From the NCBI GenBank assembly GCA_009829735.1, contig CM020619.1, positions 8,050,375 to 8,114,374 on the forward strand: a stretch of DNA of 64,000 bases, read 5' to 3'. The DNA is from Pyropia yezoensis. Taxonomy: Eukaryota; Rhodophyta; Bangiophyceae; Bangiales; Bangiaceae. This document shows, in pieces, positions 20,111 to 31,276 of the stretch; within the stretch, counting starts at the first letter, position 1, and each line of letters opens with the position of its first letter. A program made the translations under genes and the position numbers. The notes under the pieces are model-generated. The model made no database searches. It was not told the origin of the DNA and was given only the letters and a program-made list of their open reading frames with translations.

Positions 20111-21289
20111 TTAGCATGGTAGGTCCACCCACGACACAACGCGGCTACCATACTCCGCGCCCGTCGCGCGAAGGCCGATCTTGCACACGTACACAAACGG
20201 CACAGACTTGATCGCGTCGCATGCGTCCCGGTTCAGCTTGATGCACTGCTTGAGGGTGACGCGCCCGTCCGCCTTGAGCGTCAGCGGCAGCGACGGCCGG
20301 TGCGTCACGCTAAAGACCCCCTTGCAGTTTGGCGTCTCGTAGGCGCTGATCACCACGTCGAGTTTCTCAATCTTGTCCAGGAGGTCGTCAATGAGCGCCG
20401 CCGAGACGTCCGACGCCTCGAGGTACTTGCCCTTTGTGCCACGGGTGAGGAACGAAGCCTGTCCCCCCTCAATGCCAAACGTCCGCGGCGAACATCTGGC
20501 CCCCGAGCCGAGCACTTTGGAGTCCACACTCCCATCAAGGGTGCCCCAAGTGTCAAAGCTCACCGCCAGGACGGAGATGCGCGCGGCTTTGAGGGCAGCC
20601 AGCACGGACGAGCGGGTCAGAACGGTCTTGCCGTCAGTGGCGCAGGCCGGCTCGTGGCCGACGGCGTCGCCAAACCAGGCGACGAGCCGGCGGGACTCCT
20701 TGCGCCACTTGACCTCGCCGCCCGTCGCGAGTTCGTGCAGGGCAACAAGGTTTGCCTCTGGCATGTCGCCGCCGTTATCAGCCTGCAGGCTGTCAATGGC
20801 CCGCTGCAGCGCCGGCCGGTTGGAGGTCAAGCCCTGGTGCAGCTTCCAGCTGTACTCGACGGACTCGACGGCGCTGGACGTCTTGTCGTCGCGGTAGGAG
20901 GCCACCGCAAAGTGGGTGTCCGAGTTCTTGTTGCGGGCTTCAATGAGCTGTGCTAGCTGCTCCCTGACCCGCATGATCGCGTTGCCCATGGAGCCGGTCG
21001 CGTCGGTCAAGAGCACCATGTCGTCCTGGGGGACGCCCCCCCCCTCCAGGTCAATGTCGTCGCACCTCTCGGTGCCGCGGTCGGTGCGACCAAAGGTCAT
21101 CGGCGGGAAGGTGCGCGCCACCCGCTTGGCGGACCGCGGCGGTCTGGGGGGCGCGGGCGTTCCAAACGTCACCTTGATTTCCCCGCCGCCCGTGACGGCG
21201 CCGTTGACAGACGCCGCCACGGTCAGGAGCAGAGCCGCGGCGGTGGCAGCGGTAGCGGTGCGCGCTCCAAACCGAGCATTGGAACCCAT
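20111..21289 (-). CDS. Secreted von Willebrand factor A-domain protein
   Basis: 392 aa from ATG 21289; the longer upstream frame is low-complexity and lacks support. Residues 1-30 form a signal peptide (basic start, then ATAATAAALLLTVAASVNGA), so the product is probably exported. A VWA domain covers about residues 90-290: it opens with VLLTDATGSMG, the MIDAS metal-binding motif DxTGS in the DxTxSM form, continues with FAVASYRDD, has the second MIDAS region around DNGGDMPEA, and closes with RISVLAVSFDTWG. The 100 residues after it contain six or so Cys and end CKIGLRATG...VDLPC. VWA domains bind protein ligands through a metal ion; the partner here is unknown. Not part of an operon; the next gene right is also minus. 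Confidence 0.8.
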   Translation of the reverse strand: MGSNARFGARTATAATAAALLLTVAASVNGAVTGGGEIKVTFGTPAPPRPPRSAKRVARTFPPMTFGRTDRGTERCDDIDLEGGGVPQDDMVLLTDATGSMGNAIMRVREQLAQLIEARNKNSDTHFAVASYRDDKTSSAVESVEYSWKLHQGLTSNRPALQRAIDSLQADNGGDMPEANLVALHELATGGEVKWRKESRRLVAWFGDAVGHEPACATDGKTVLTRSSVLAALKAARISVLAVSFDTWGTLDGSVDSKVLGSGARCSPRTFGIEGGQASFLTRGTKGKYLEASDVSAALIDDLLDKIEKLDVVISAYETPNCKGVFSVTHRPSLPLTLKADGRVTLKQCIKLNRDACDAIKSVPFVYVCKIGLRATGAEYGSRVVSWVDLPC

Positions 21290-22672
21290 TGTCTGGACAG
21301 TCGGTGGTCGGAACAAGTGGCGGCACGGGCGGGAAGAAGGGAAGAAAGGGAGGGCTGAGAAGCGTGGCGTGTCGACGACGGCGACGCCGTGTGTGTGGTT
21401 GACGCCACTGTTTGGCGGTGGGGGCTGGCTGACGGGCTGGACACTGTTTCCAGAGCCCGCAGCGGGAGCCTCTTGAAGTCCCTCGCGGACACGACCGCCG
21501 TCGTCCCGCCGCCAGAGATGACAGGCTGGGGCGCCGCCCCCTGGCCAGCTGTGGCCCGCTCCCCTCCAGCGACGGGGATGGCGGTTGGCTTCCACCCTCC
21601 CCACCGCCCCCCCCTGTGCTCCCAGCGCACGCCAGGCCACCTCAGCCAACGCCCTAGACGCTGCTTCCTGCCGTCCTCGTCTGGCCTCAAATGCCACGGT
21701 GGCAGCCCAGCAGCGCATTGGTCCCACGCGCGTGCCGTCCGTCCGTCGCCGCAGGGCGTCCACCTGACACAGCGCACACCGCCGTGGCCGCGCCGTTGCC
21801 TGGCAAAAGTGCACGTGGGCGTCGGGTGGGGGGCGGGGGGGGGCCGTTCATCGCCCTTTTCCCCTCCAAGACCGCGTCATCACCGGTGGCACGCACGGAG
21901 CACGACTTGCCTTGGCCCCCGCGCCGCGACGAGGAGAGCGTACCTGTCGCGGTGGGTACCCCCCGCGCTTTTTCCAACAGCGTACAAACATACCACCAAA
22001 GGGGACGGCGCGGCCACTGGCTACCCGTGCGGGCGAATGAAATGGATGCGGGGTCCCACAAGCAGCGCTGCGCGAGCGGGGGTAGGAGCGAGGTGGAGGG
22101 GTGTGCAACGATGGGCGAAGGCGTACCAGACGGGCGGGCGGCGCCGCTCTCCTATGGGCGACGGGAAGGGGGCACCGAGGTGGGGCGTCTGCCGGCAGGG
22201 GCATGCCCCGCGCATTGGCAGAGGCCTGTCCAGACCAGTGGCTTGGAGGCCAACCACGCACAGCTGCGCGGGCGGGGGTGCCTCGGCGCCACTTGGGACG
22301 GGACATGAGTGTGGGCGACTCTCCGGGTCCACCATCTTTCTCCCCACTCTCTCTCTCCCCCGCTCTCGCGTTGGCTTCCTCGCGCGGGTTAGCGAAGCAC
22401 AGACACAAAGTCCCCGCCCTACAAAGTCAACAAGGGAGCCAAGCCTGTACTGTCACTGTCATTTACGCCGGTACCGACGGCACGGTCACCCCTCCCCCCG
22501 TCCCCATCCCCATCCCCATCACCCCCCCCCGCAACCTCATCCCAATCACCGCCCCCCCCATTCTCATCCCCATCACCCCCCCCCCATCCCCATCCCCATC
22601 ACCCCCCCCCCCATCCCCATCCCCATCACCCCCCCCCCCCGCCCCTCCCCCGCGTGCGGCCTCTCCCCTCTC
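21290..22672. other. Upstream region of VWA gene with a C-rich CCATCC microsatellite
   Basis: The promoter of the VWA gene should be in the right-hand flank of 21289. From about 22490 to 22640 the plus strand is a CCCCATCCCCATCAC-type microsatellite with long C runs. The plus-strand ORFs covering this interval are low-complexity and run into the shadow of the next gene, so I do not call them. Confidence 0.5.
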
Positions 22673-22849
22673 TCAGCGGCCGCCTGGTCCGCTGCGGCGG
22701 CCGCCGCTCTGGGTGACGAGCAGGGCGGCCCCCCCCGCGGCGCCCGCCGCGGCCACCCCTCCCACCACCCCCGCCGCCGCGGCGGCGGCCGCCACCACCC
22801 CCGCCGCCGCGGCGGGGGGGACGAGCGCCACCACCGCCGCGACGGGGCG

Positions 22850-22887
<38 letters not shown>

Positions 22888-23023
22888 CGCCGTCGCCGCC
22901 CGCGGCGGGCGCCGCCACGGGGGTGGCGCCCAGCGTGGCGGGCTGCGACAGCGCCCACCGCAGCAGCGCCGCCCCGTCGGCCGCAGCGGCCGCCGCCGCG
23001 TCGGCCGCCGCCACGTCGGCTGC

Positions 23024-23055
<32 letters not shown>

Positions 23056-23830
23056 CTGCCGCGGACGGGGTGGCCGTCACCGCGTTGGCGCCGCCGCCGC
23101 CGGTGGTCGCGCCGCCGCCGCTGGCTTGCGCGTCGGCGGCGGCCGCCCCGCCGGCGGCGCCCGGAGCGGCAGCGGCAGCGGCAGCGGCGGCAGCGGCCGC
23201 GTCGACGTCCACCTCCGCCGCCGCCGCGGCGGCGGCGCGCGCCACCTCCCCGCTGGCGGTGACGGCTGCGCCAAAGGCGGCGGCGTCGCCCGCGGCGGCG
23301 GCGGCGGCGGCCGCCTCGGCCGCCGCCGCCGCGGCGGCCGCCAGCCGCGCCGCGCGGCCGACGCGGAGGGTGGGCCGCCGGGCGGCCGCGTCGTTGCGGA
23401 GGAAGCGGGAGGCCACCTCGGGGGGGGGGAGGGCCAGCTCCGCCGCCGCCGCCGCCGCCGTTATCGTCTCGTCGGCGGGCATACGCCACGCCGGCGGCGG
23501 CGGCGGCGGCGGCGGTGGTGCCGCCGCCGCCGCGGCCGTGCCTCCCTCAGCCCCGCCGCCACCACCACCACTGCCACTACTGCCACCACCGCCAGCACCA
23601 GCACCATCACCACCACCACCACCACCACCGCCGTCACCGGCGGCGGGGGAAGCGTCAAGCGCCGCCGCCACCGCCGCGGCGGAGCGGCCCGACGCGGTGA
23701 GGAGCCCCCCCCACGTTTCTACGTGCCGGTACGTGGCCACCCCCGCCCGGCGGGCGAGCAGGATGGCCGCCAGCCGCACCTCTGACGCCAGCACCACCGA
23801 CCCTGCCGCCGGCCGCCCGTCGGTGGCACG

Positions 23831-23865
<35 letters not shown>

Positions 23866-25327
23866 TGCCGCCGTGCCCGCTGCGGTCGCCACCAGTGGCG
23901 GCCGCCCCCCCCACCACCGCACCCGCCGCCGCACCCGCCGCCAGCCGCGCGGGTCGACCGGGCGCGGTCAGCAGCACGTACGTCACGGCGGGCAGCGGCA
24001 GGGCGGCGGCGGTAAAGTGACGCCGCGCGTCCGCGTCCGGGGCGGCGGCGCCGTCCCGTCCGCCACCTCCCCCCCCCCGGCGGCCGCCGCCGCGACCGCC
24101 GCCGCGGCGGCCGCCACCCCCACCACGACCCCCCCCGCCCCCCCCCCTGGCCCCGGCGGGGGAGGTGTCCCCCCGGCCGCCACGGGACGGCCGCTCGGGC
24201 GTCAGCACCGTCAGACACCCCCGCTGGGCGAAGAGGGCCGCCAGCGGCAGCCGCACCGCCGCGCCGTCGGCCGCGTCGGGCCGCCCCGCGGCGACCGCCG
24301 CGACGGCCGGCCGCTCGGGGCGGAGGCGGTTGGTGCGGAGCGCCGCGAGGGCGGCGGCAACGGCCAGGGCGGCCGCCCCTGGGGGGGTGTCACCCCCGTC
24401 GGGTTGGGGTGGGGGGGGGGCGGCGGCCGTGTCCCCAACCGCCAGTGGCGGCGGCGGCGACGGTGGCGGCGGCGGTGGAGGTGGCAGTGGCGGCGGCGGC
24501 GGCGGGCCGCCGCCGCCGGGCGCGGCCCCCGACGGGGTGGCAAAGACCACCGCGGCGGGGTGGCGGAGCTTGGGCTTGAGCCGCGCCTGCCGGATGGCCG
24601 ATGCCCAGCTGGACGCGACCACCGCCGTCGCCGCCGCCGCCGCCGCGGCGCGGATCTGCAGCGCGTCACCCCCGTCGCCGTCGGCGGCAGCAGCAGCGGC
24701 GGCCGCCCCGGTGGGTGCCGACGGGGGCGCCCCTGCCAGCGGTGCGGGTGCCCCGCCAATCCCCATTGGCGCTGCCGCACGGGCGGCGCCTGTCGGCGCC
24801 TGCCTCGCCGCGGCGGCGGGGGTGGCAGAAGCGGCGGCGGCGGCGGCGACGGCGGCGCCTGCGCGGCGGCCGTCCACCTGCAGTCGCCCCGCCGGGAGCG
24901 CCGCCCAGCGACCGCGCAGCGGCGGCAGGGGCACCACCCCCTCGTCACGGACAGCGGGGGCGGCGGCGGGGGTGGCCGCCCCAGACACGGGCGCCGGCGC
25001 CGCCGTTGGCGCCCCCGCCGCCGCCGCCGTCGTGGCCTCCACCGGCGCCGCCGCCACCGGCGCCGCCGCCGACGGCGCGCCGGCCGCCGCGGCTGCTGCG
25101 TCACCGTCGGGGGGGCCCGCCGGCGCCCCCGCGGTGGCGGGTCCGTCAGTGGCCGTGCCAGGGGCGGGCGCAGCCTGCGGCGGCACCCCCCCAACCCCCC
25201 AGCCAGTGCCCACCAGGCGCACCTCCCCCTCCCCCTCCCCCTCCCCCTCCCCCTCCCCTCCGCCTTGACCCGCCCCCCCCGCCCGTTCGCGCACCACCCA
25301 AGCAGTGGCCACGCCGTCGTCCTCCAT
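22673..25327 (-). CDS. Ala/Gly-rich unidentified ORF, possibly the C-terminal half of the PUS1 gene
   Basis: 884 aa from ATG 25327 (MEDDGVATAWVVRE) to the stop at 22673. That ATG sits directly beyond a 22-base C run, and the frame also runs open through the run. Most of the protein is poly-Ala, poly-Gly and poly-Pro, but islands with normal composition look like real folded segments: LRGRWAALPAGRLQVDGRR, SSWASAIRQARLKPKLRHPA, RRHFTAAALPLPAVTYVLL, SVVLASEVRLAAILLARRAG and EVASRFLRNDAAARRPTLRV. I recognise no family. Either it is a separate gene or, if one base is missing or extra in the C22 run, the continuation of the PUS1 frame, which otherwise drifts into arginine-rich nonsense. I find the second reading somewhat more likely. 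Confidence 0.45.
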
Positions 25328-25358
25328 ACCCCCCCCCCCCCCCCCCCCCCACCCCCCC
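25328..25358. repeat. C22 homopolymer at a frame break
   Basis: 25329-25350 is an uninterrupted run of 22 C, followed by A and seven more C. It lies exactly where the PUS1 frame stops resembling protein and the next frame begins to. Such runs are hard to assemble at correct length. Confidence 0.8.
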
Positions 25359-28300
25359 GCCGGAACGCGGCCGCCCGCAGCCACCACCCCCCCGCCGCCA
25401 CCGCCACCGCCACCGACGGGGTGCCGAGCGCGCCCGCGAGGCGGTCATCCGGCACGCCCACCAGCAGCAGCGGGCTCGGCGACCGCGCCACGTAGGCGGG
25501 GGGGGCGGCGGGCCAGCCGGCGGCGGCGGCGGCCACGGCGGCGGTGATGGCGGCGCCCTCGGCGGCGGCCCAGGAGGCGGCCAGCGCCGACGCGGCCGCA
25601 GCGTCGGCAGTGACGGCGGGGGGGGGGGCGGATGGTGAGCCACCGTCGACGGCGGCGGCGGTGGCGGACGGAGAGGGGGGGGCAGCCGGCGCGTCGCCGC
25701 CGGCAGCCGCCGCCGCCACAGGGCGGTCCTCCTTGGTAGACGTAGTGGCGCCTGCGTCGGCTGTCGCGGGTGTGGCGGGCCCCGCCGCCCCGGGAGCAGC
25801 CGCTGCCGTTGCCGCCCCCGCCGGCCCGCTTGCGGCGGGAGCCACCGCCGGGGGTCCGCCCTGCTCTGGCGGCAGCACCCACCCGAGCAGCTCCTCCACA
25901 GACGTCACCACCGGGTAGAGGGCGGCAACGTGGACGCGCCACTCGGCGGCGGCCGCCGCGCCGTCGCCCCGCACGCGGGCCAGCCGCGCCGCCACCTCGT
26001 CGGCGGGCCACCGGCCCCGCGCGCCCGCCGCGAGGCCCCGGAGCCACGTCTCCATGGCGCGGCCGCGGCGCTCGTCGGCGGCCACCTTGGCCCACAGGCG
26101 GCCCGCCTTGAACGCCGCCACCGCCCCCGCAATGCCCGCCCCCTCCTCGCTGACGGGGGAGCCAAGCGCCCCGCCGGGGCCCCCAAACCTGCGGTTGTAC
26201 GCACCATAGGCGGTGGACACGAGGAGGAGCCCCCCCGGCGGGGCGGTCGGGGTGGCCAGCCCCGCCACCCGCGGGTGGAGGGCCAGCGGCAGCAGCGCGG
26301 GCGGCGCCGCGCCAGTCGCGATGGCCAGGGCGGTGCCGACCATCTTGCGGATCTGGTGGAGGATAAACGACTGGCCCGCCACGCGGGCGGCAATGTAGTA
26401 GACCCCCCCGAGGAGCAGGGGGGGGGCGGCCACTGCAAAGGTGCGGATGTACCGGCTGAGCGACGGGTCCGAGGGGGAGCCCCCGTCCGTAAAGTTGTGG
26501 AAGGAGTGGGTGCCAACAAACTGGGCGAGGAGGGCGTTGAAGCGGGTAACGCGCGGGTCTTTCAGGGGGGGGGGGGGTGCCGCCGCCGCCGACCCAGACG
26601 CGGCCGACTCGGGGCGGGTCCCGGCCGCCGCGGCGGCGCCGTCACCCAGCGGCGCCGTCGGGGCCGCCCGTCCCCCATCCGCCTGGGCCGGCGCCCCCTC
26701 CTCCGACGCGCCCGGCGCCAGCGGCGCGTTTGGCCCCCCCAGTGACCGCAGCGGCAGCAGGTACTCGTACACCCGGCCGTCACAGTCGGTGCGGGCGTCA
26801 AAGCTGGCCGTCACCCGCACCGCCCCAAACACCCGAATGTCTGTCGGCAGCGCCGCGTTGAGGGACGCCACCAGCGCCGGGTCGAGTGGTCCCGTCACGC
26901 CGCCACCACCACCACCGCCGCCACCCCCGCCGCCGCCGCCACCCCCGCCCCCCCCCGCGGGCGGCGGAGACGGCAACGCCGCGTGCAGCCGAGCGCCCGC
27001 CACCTGACACGCGGCGGACACGCCCTTGTCCGTCCGCGCGGCGCGGGACCAGTGGAAGCGCGCCGGCACGTCTGCGTTGGGGGTGCTGACGTAGCCCGCG
27101 GCGGCAAGCGCCGCGTGGAAGGCCCCCTCAATGGTCGGCACCGCCGCGTTGCGTTGCATGCCGTGGTACGCGGCGCCATCATAGCCAAAGAAGAGGGCCA
27201 CCTTGACGCGCTTCAGGGAGGGCATCGGCGGCTTGGGCGACCGCCGCACCACCACCGCCGCCGTCAACGTCGCCGCCGCCTCCGCCTCCGCCGCCGTTGC
27301 TGCCGCCGCACCAGGCGCGCCGTCGGTGACACCCCCATCCACGTCCATGGCCACCCCGTCCGCTGCCGCCGCGGGCGCGTCGGCGTCTGCCACGCCGGGG
27401 GGTCCGCCTGGGGGCGGCGGCGGGGGCAACGGCCCGACGCCCAGCGGCGGCAGCGCGGCGGCCACCACCTCGGCGCCCGACCGCGCGCCCGCGGCGGCGC
27501 CCAGCGCCAGCACCGCCACCGCCGCGTCGGCTTCCGCGGCCGGGGTGGGCGGCAGCGCCGCCGCCGCCGTTGCTGCCGCCGCCGTTGCTGCCGCCGCCGT
27601 CGCCGCCGCCGCAAGGGTGGGGTCCCCCACCGCCACGTCCACGGCGGGCGCTGGCGGCGGCGACACCGCAACCGTGTCGACGCTGCCGCCACCGCCACCG
27701 CCGCCACCGCCCGCGGCGGCGGCGGCGGCGGCAACGGTCGTGGCCGCGGCGGCCGCGTCGGTCGCGGCCGCCGCCGCAGACGTTGCGGCCGCCGCCGCGT
27801 CGGTCGCGGCCGCCGCCGCGCCCGTCGCGACCGCCGCGGCGGCCGCCGCGCCCGGCGGCGGGGCGGTCACGGCGGCGGCGGCGGCGGCGGCGGCCGTCCC
27901 CGCCGCCGCAGCGGCGGCGGCGGTGCCCGCGGCGGCCGCCGCGGCTGCCGCGACGGCCACCGCTGATGACGCTGGGGAGGGGGGTTGGGTGCCCGCGGGG
28001 GGGTCCCCGCCGCCCACCCGCGCCTTTTTCACCGCGCCCCCGCCCAGGGGGGGGAGGGGGGGGATGGGGGTGAGCGCGCCACCCCCACCCCCACCCGCCG
28101 CCGCCGCCTCTGCCGCAGCCGCCGCCGCTGCTGAGGCCGCACCCGTCGCGCCTACCGCCGTCAGGGTGGCATCGACGGCAGGGGCGGCGGCGGTGATGGG
28201 GTCCTCCGGGGCGGGCCGCTTGCGGCCGACCCCTCCCTCCGCCGCACCCGTCCCCCCGAGGTTGCCGCCACCCCCTACCAACGGGGCGTTACCGCCCAGC

Positions 28301-28443
28301 AGCGTGGCCCCAACCGCATCCGCGGCAGCGGCCGCCACCGCACTGGCCATTGTGACGCCCGCCGCCGCCGCGTCGTCGTCGGCGGCGGCGGGGCCGGGAC
28401 CGGGACCGCCAGTGGGCGGCGGGGGGGGGGGGGGGGCGCCCAT
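25351..28443 (-). CDS. PUS1: tRNA pseudouridine synthase, TruA/PUS1 family
   Basis: Converts uridine to pseudouridine in tRNA, in the nucleus in fungi and animals. Start chosen at the first in-frame ATG (28443, MGAPPPP); the frame is open further upstream. About 370 residues of low-complexity Ala/Gly/Pro precede the enzyme, with basic patches (VGRKRPAPED, VKKARVGG) that could be nuclear signals. The catalytic domain begins VALFFGYDGAAYHGMQRN, has the diagnostic SRAARTDKGVSA with the catalytic Asp near 27.03 kb, then LPTDIRVFGAVRV, SFDARTDCDGRVYEYLLP, HNFTDGG and SFILHQIRKMVGTALAI. A 15-residue Gly run interrupts it after LHAALPSPP. After the domain the frame stays open through low-complexity sequence to the C22 run and may continue in the next frame. 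Divergent from the secreted-protein gene. Confidence 0.85.
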
Positions 28444-29849
28444 GGCAGCAGCCGCAGCCGCCACAGGTGGGTGGGGCGGCAGACCACGCCCGTCGGGTGC
28501 GGCAGGGGGTCGGGCAACGGCGGCGGCGGGGGGGAGGACGGCGGTGGGGGGTGGCGGTGGGGGTGGCGGTGGTGGCGGCCGCGCGGGCGGTGGTGGTCGG
28601 TGGGGGGGGCGGGTGGCGCCAAGACGACGGTCGGCCACTGTCGATGGTTTGAGCCGTTGGCCGTGATCCCGTCGGGCGAGAAAGAGGCCCCCCCTGGTCA
28701 CGACCACATCATTGATCCGCGGGTGCTTTAAAACGTGCGACAAAACGGGAGGGCCGGCTCGTTGTCCCCCTCCAATGCCCAGTGTCTGATTGGACTTGAG
28801 AGAGTACGGTTCCGCTGCCTCCCGGCGTGCACGGAATTTGATCGCCGCGGTCGCAGTCCTCAGTCGTCGTGCCCGACAGCGGTGGATTGGAAGCGCCGTG
28901 CCGCCACCGCCTCCGCCGCGTGGCGCTTCCTGGCGCCTGCCGGTGCGTGACGCTGCGACGAGGGCCGGGGGTCGCTACCAGATGTAGGGTGTACGACGCC
29001 GTGCTAGACCCGCGTGGACGCGCTTCGGAGGGCAATCAAGTAGAATTCGACGACCGTAAGGTGGGCGGGGGAGGGGAGGGGGGGAGGAACGCCTCCCGTC
29101 CCCGTCTGATGTGATCACTGGGCGTTGCCGCGGCCGCCATCCGTCGCCGCCGCCACGCGCCCACCGCCACCACCCGCCACCGCCGTCGGTGCGTGGGCGG
29201 CGCGGCCGCACCGCGGCGTGACGGCGGTCCCACCGGCGGGCTTGTGTTGGTTTCCGCGCGGCTGGCGGCGTGCAGGGCGCGGGCACCTTGAGCCCCGAGT
29301 CATCGGCCGCCACTGCCCCGTCGGCAGGCACCCTGAATGCGGTCGTTGGCGCGGACATGGGGTCTGCAACGGCCGCCGCCGCCGACGGTGGCATGCTGGT
29401 GAGTGGCGCTCCTTTCTCGCGGCGGCCCTGTGGCGTGGCGGTCGTGGGCGTCTGAGGTGGCGGCCGCCGCCGGCGCCACGATGTCACACCCCGCCGGTGG
29501 GCGCCTCGGAGAAGGGCCGGCGGCGACTACGCTCCCCGCCCAGCAGCCGGCCGTTGGGGCGGTCACCCCCCCATCCTGCCGCGCCGTGACAGGCGCGCCG
29601 CCCCGTCGGCCGTGCGCGATGCGGGCGGCCGCTTCTTCAGCCGCCGCCCCCGCGGTGGCCGTCTCCGTTTCGCCCTTCCCGGCCTCTGCCCCGTCCCCGC
29701 TCGTTTAGCCGTTTGGTGACTGACACACTCCGAGACGGCCGGCGACCGCCACCGTTTGTGCCGTTCCGACTCGTCCACCACCCCTACCCAACCCATCCCA
29801 CCCCCAACTTCCCCCTACCCGTCCCTCATCTGTGTGCTTCTCGATCACG
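28444..29849. other. Divergent intergenic region between PUS1 and the secreted-protein gene
   Basis: About 1.4 kb of GC-rich sequence holding the two promoters. Part of the right end of the PUS1 open frame (28444-28743) may be leader. No plus or minus ORF here shows recognisable or mixed-composition sequence. Confidence 0.5.
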
Positions 29850-31276
29850 ATGGGGATTGTTGCACCGCCGGGGGTCGCTTCGACGCGGCCCCCTGGTGTC
29901 CTTTCCAACCTTAGAGTCCTGGCGGCAGAGGTGGTGGTGGTGGTGGTGGGGGTGGTGGTGGTGATAGCCGCCACGGCCGTCGCCCCCGCAGCCGCGTCGA
30001 GCGACTGCGTGGCGGTGCCCGTCCACCGGATGCTGTCAGCCGAAGGCGGGATGTACCGCCTCCCCGACGGGCGGCAGTTCAAGGCGAGTATTGTGGACGT
30101 GGGCGGCTGCCCGCCCATGTCCTACCTCCCCACCGGCATGGCCTACCCCGACACGGCCAGCAACTACACCGTCATTGGTGCGCTGGTCACTGCGGGCGCG
30201 GGTGGCGGCGGCAGTCCGTGCGTAACGGGCACGGGGGCAGGGGCGGGGGGGGGCACGTCGCCGGCGGTGCTGTCGGGCTTCCAGGCCGTCCTCATCGAGG
30301 CCAACGGCTTTCGGTTCAGCGCGGACATGGTGTTTGAGGACATTGACTCGCAGACGCGGGTGCCCCTGGCAGAGGGCTGGCGCGAGATGATGACCTCCCT
30401 GGGCATGGCCGGCGGGCAGGTGGTGCGGCCGACCCTCCGCACCCGCCCGGGGGCGCTCGTCGGCGTGCAGCCGTTCCAGATCAAGGCGGCGGCGCTGGGG
30501 GCGGTCGGCTTTCCCGCGGCCGCCGACATGACCATTGACGGGGCGGCGTACAACTCGTGGACGGTGGGACGGAGTAAGTGCGCAGCAGTGGGGTGGGGGC
30601 GTGGGGTGGGCAGGTGTGCTACGCGTCGGGTTTGGACGCTTGCGAGGCCGCAGGTGGGCATGCATGGGGGATCCTGTGCGGGTTGGCCGCTGCGTTGCAA
30701 GGGTTGGGCGGGAGTACCACTGCGCAAAGGAGCCTGCTTTTCTGGGAGTGTGGTCTGTGCGGCTGACTGACGTACTGCCTTGTTTTCTCCCCACTCTTTG
30801 CCTTGGTGCTGCCATCGTGGTATTGCGCATGGTGGTGTGCCTGTTCGGCCCGACGGGCGCCGTTCCCCCCAAAAGACTGCCCGTTTATGAACGACCCCAC
30901 CGGCGAGTGCAAGGCGTACGTCACGTACGAGGACGCGGTGGACCGGCTGCTCATTGTCTACGCAGCGACGCAGCAGTCCCCCACGGACCCGGACTCGGCC
31001 GCCTTCTTCTCCGCCGTCACCCTCAGCTGCGGCTGCCAGTGCGCGGCGCACACGCGGTCCAACGTGGCCAAGCCGGTGGCGGGCTCGCCGGGCAAGTGCA
31101 CCACCGTGGCGGCCACGACGCCGGGCTACTCGTGCGACATGCTCGGCACGTCCTGGTGTGAGACGCGCGTCGGCACCCGCTGGGCCATGACGGGGGACGG
31201 CGACAACTGCGTGCAGGAGCCCAACACGTACAGCCAGGTGGTGTCCACGTTCAACCCAGACCCAGACTTCAAGTAG
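29850..31276 (+). CDS. Secreted or wall-associated Cys-containing protein, two exons
   Basis: Exons 29850-30573 and 30876-31276 join in phase to 374 aa (donor GTAAGT, acceptor AAAAG). Start is ATG 29850; an upstream in-frame GTG at 29832 is less likely. Residues 27-55 are a strongly hydrophobic signal or anchor segment (AAEVVVVVVGVVVVIAATAV). The mature part contains Cys in SSDCVAVPV, GGCPPMSYL, NCPFMNDPTGECKAY, LSCGCQCAAH, GKCTTV, YSCDML, WCETRV and NCVQEP, consistent with disulfides outside the cytoplasm. A folded region FQAVLIEANGFRFSADMVF precedes the splice site. I know no family match. Convergent with PRP6 and divergent from PUS1. Confidence 0.7.
30574..30875 (+). other. Intron of the secreted-protein gene
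   Basis: 302 bp, GTAAGT at 30574-30579 and a C-rich tract ending AAAAG at 30871-30875. Phase 1 on both sides. Splicing joins TVGR to NCPFMNDPTG, where the Cys density continues, and removes a stretch with stops in the upstream frame. Confidence 0.75.

Noticed and set aside
21389..23785. Long plus-strand ORFs over 21.4-28.7 kb (up to 800 codons)
   Set aside because: They are Pro/Arg/His or poly-Ala shadows of GC-rich minus-strand genes, with no mixed-composition segments of their own.
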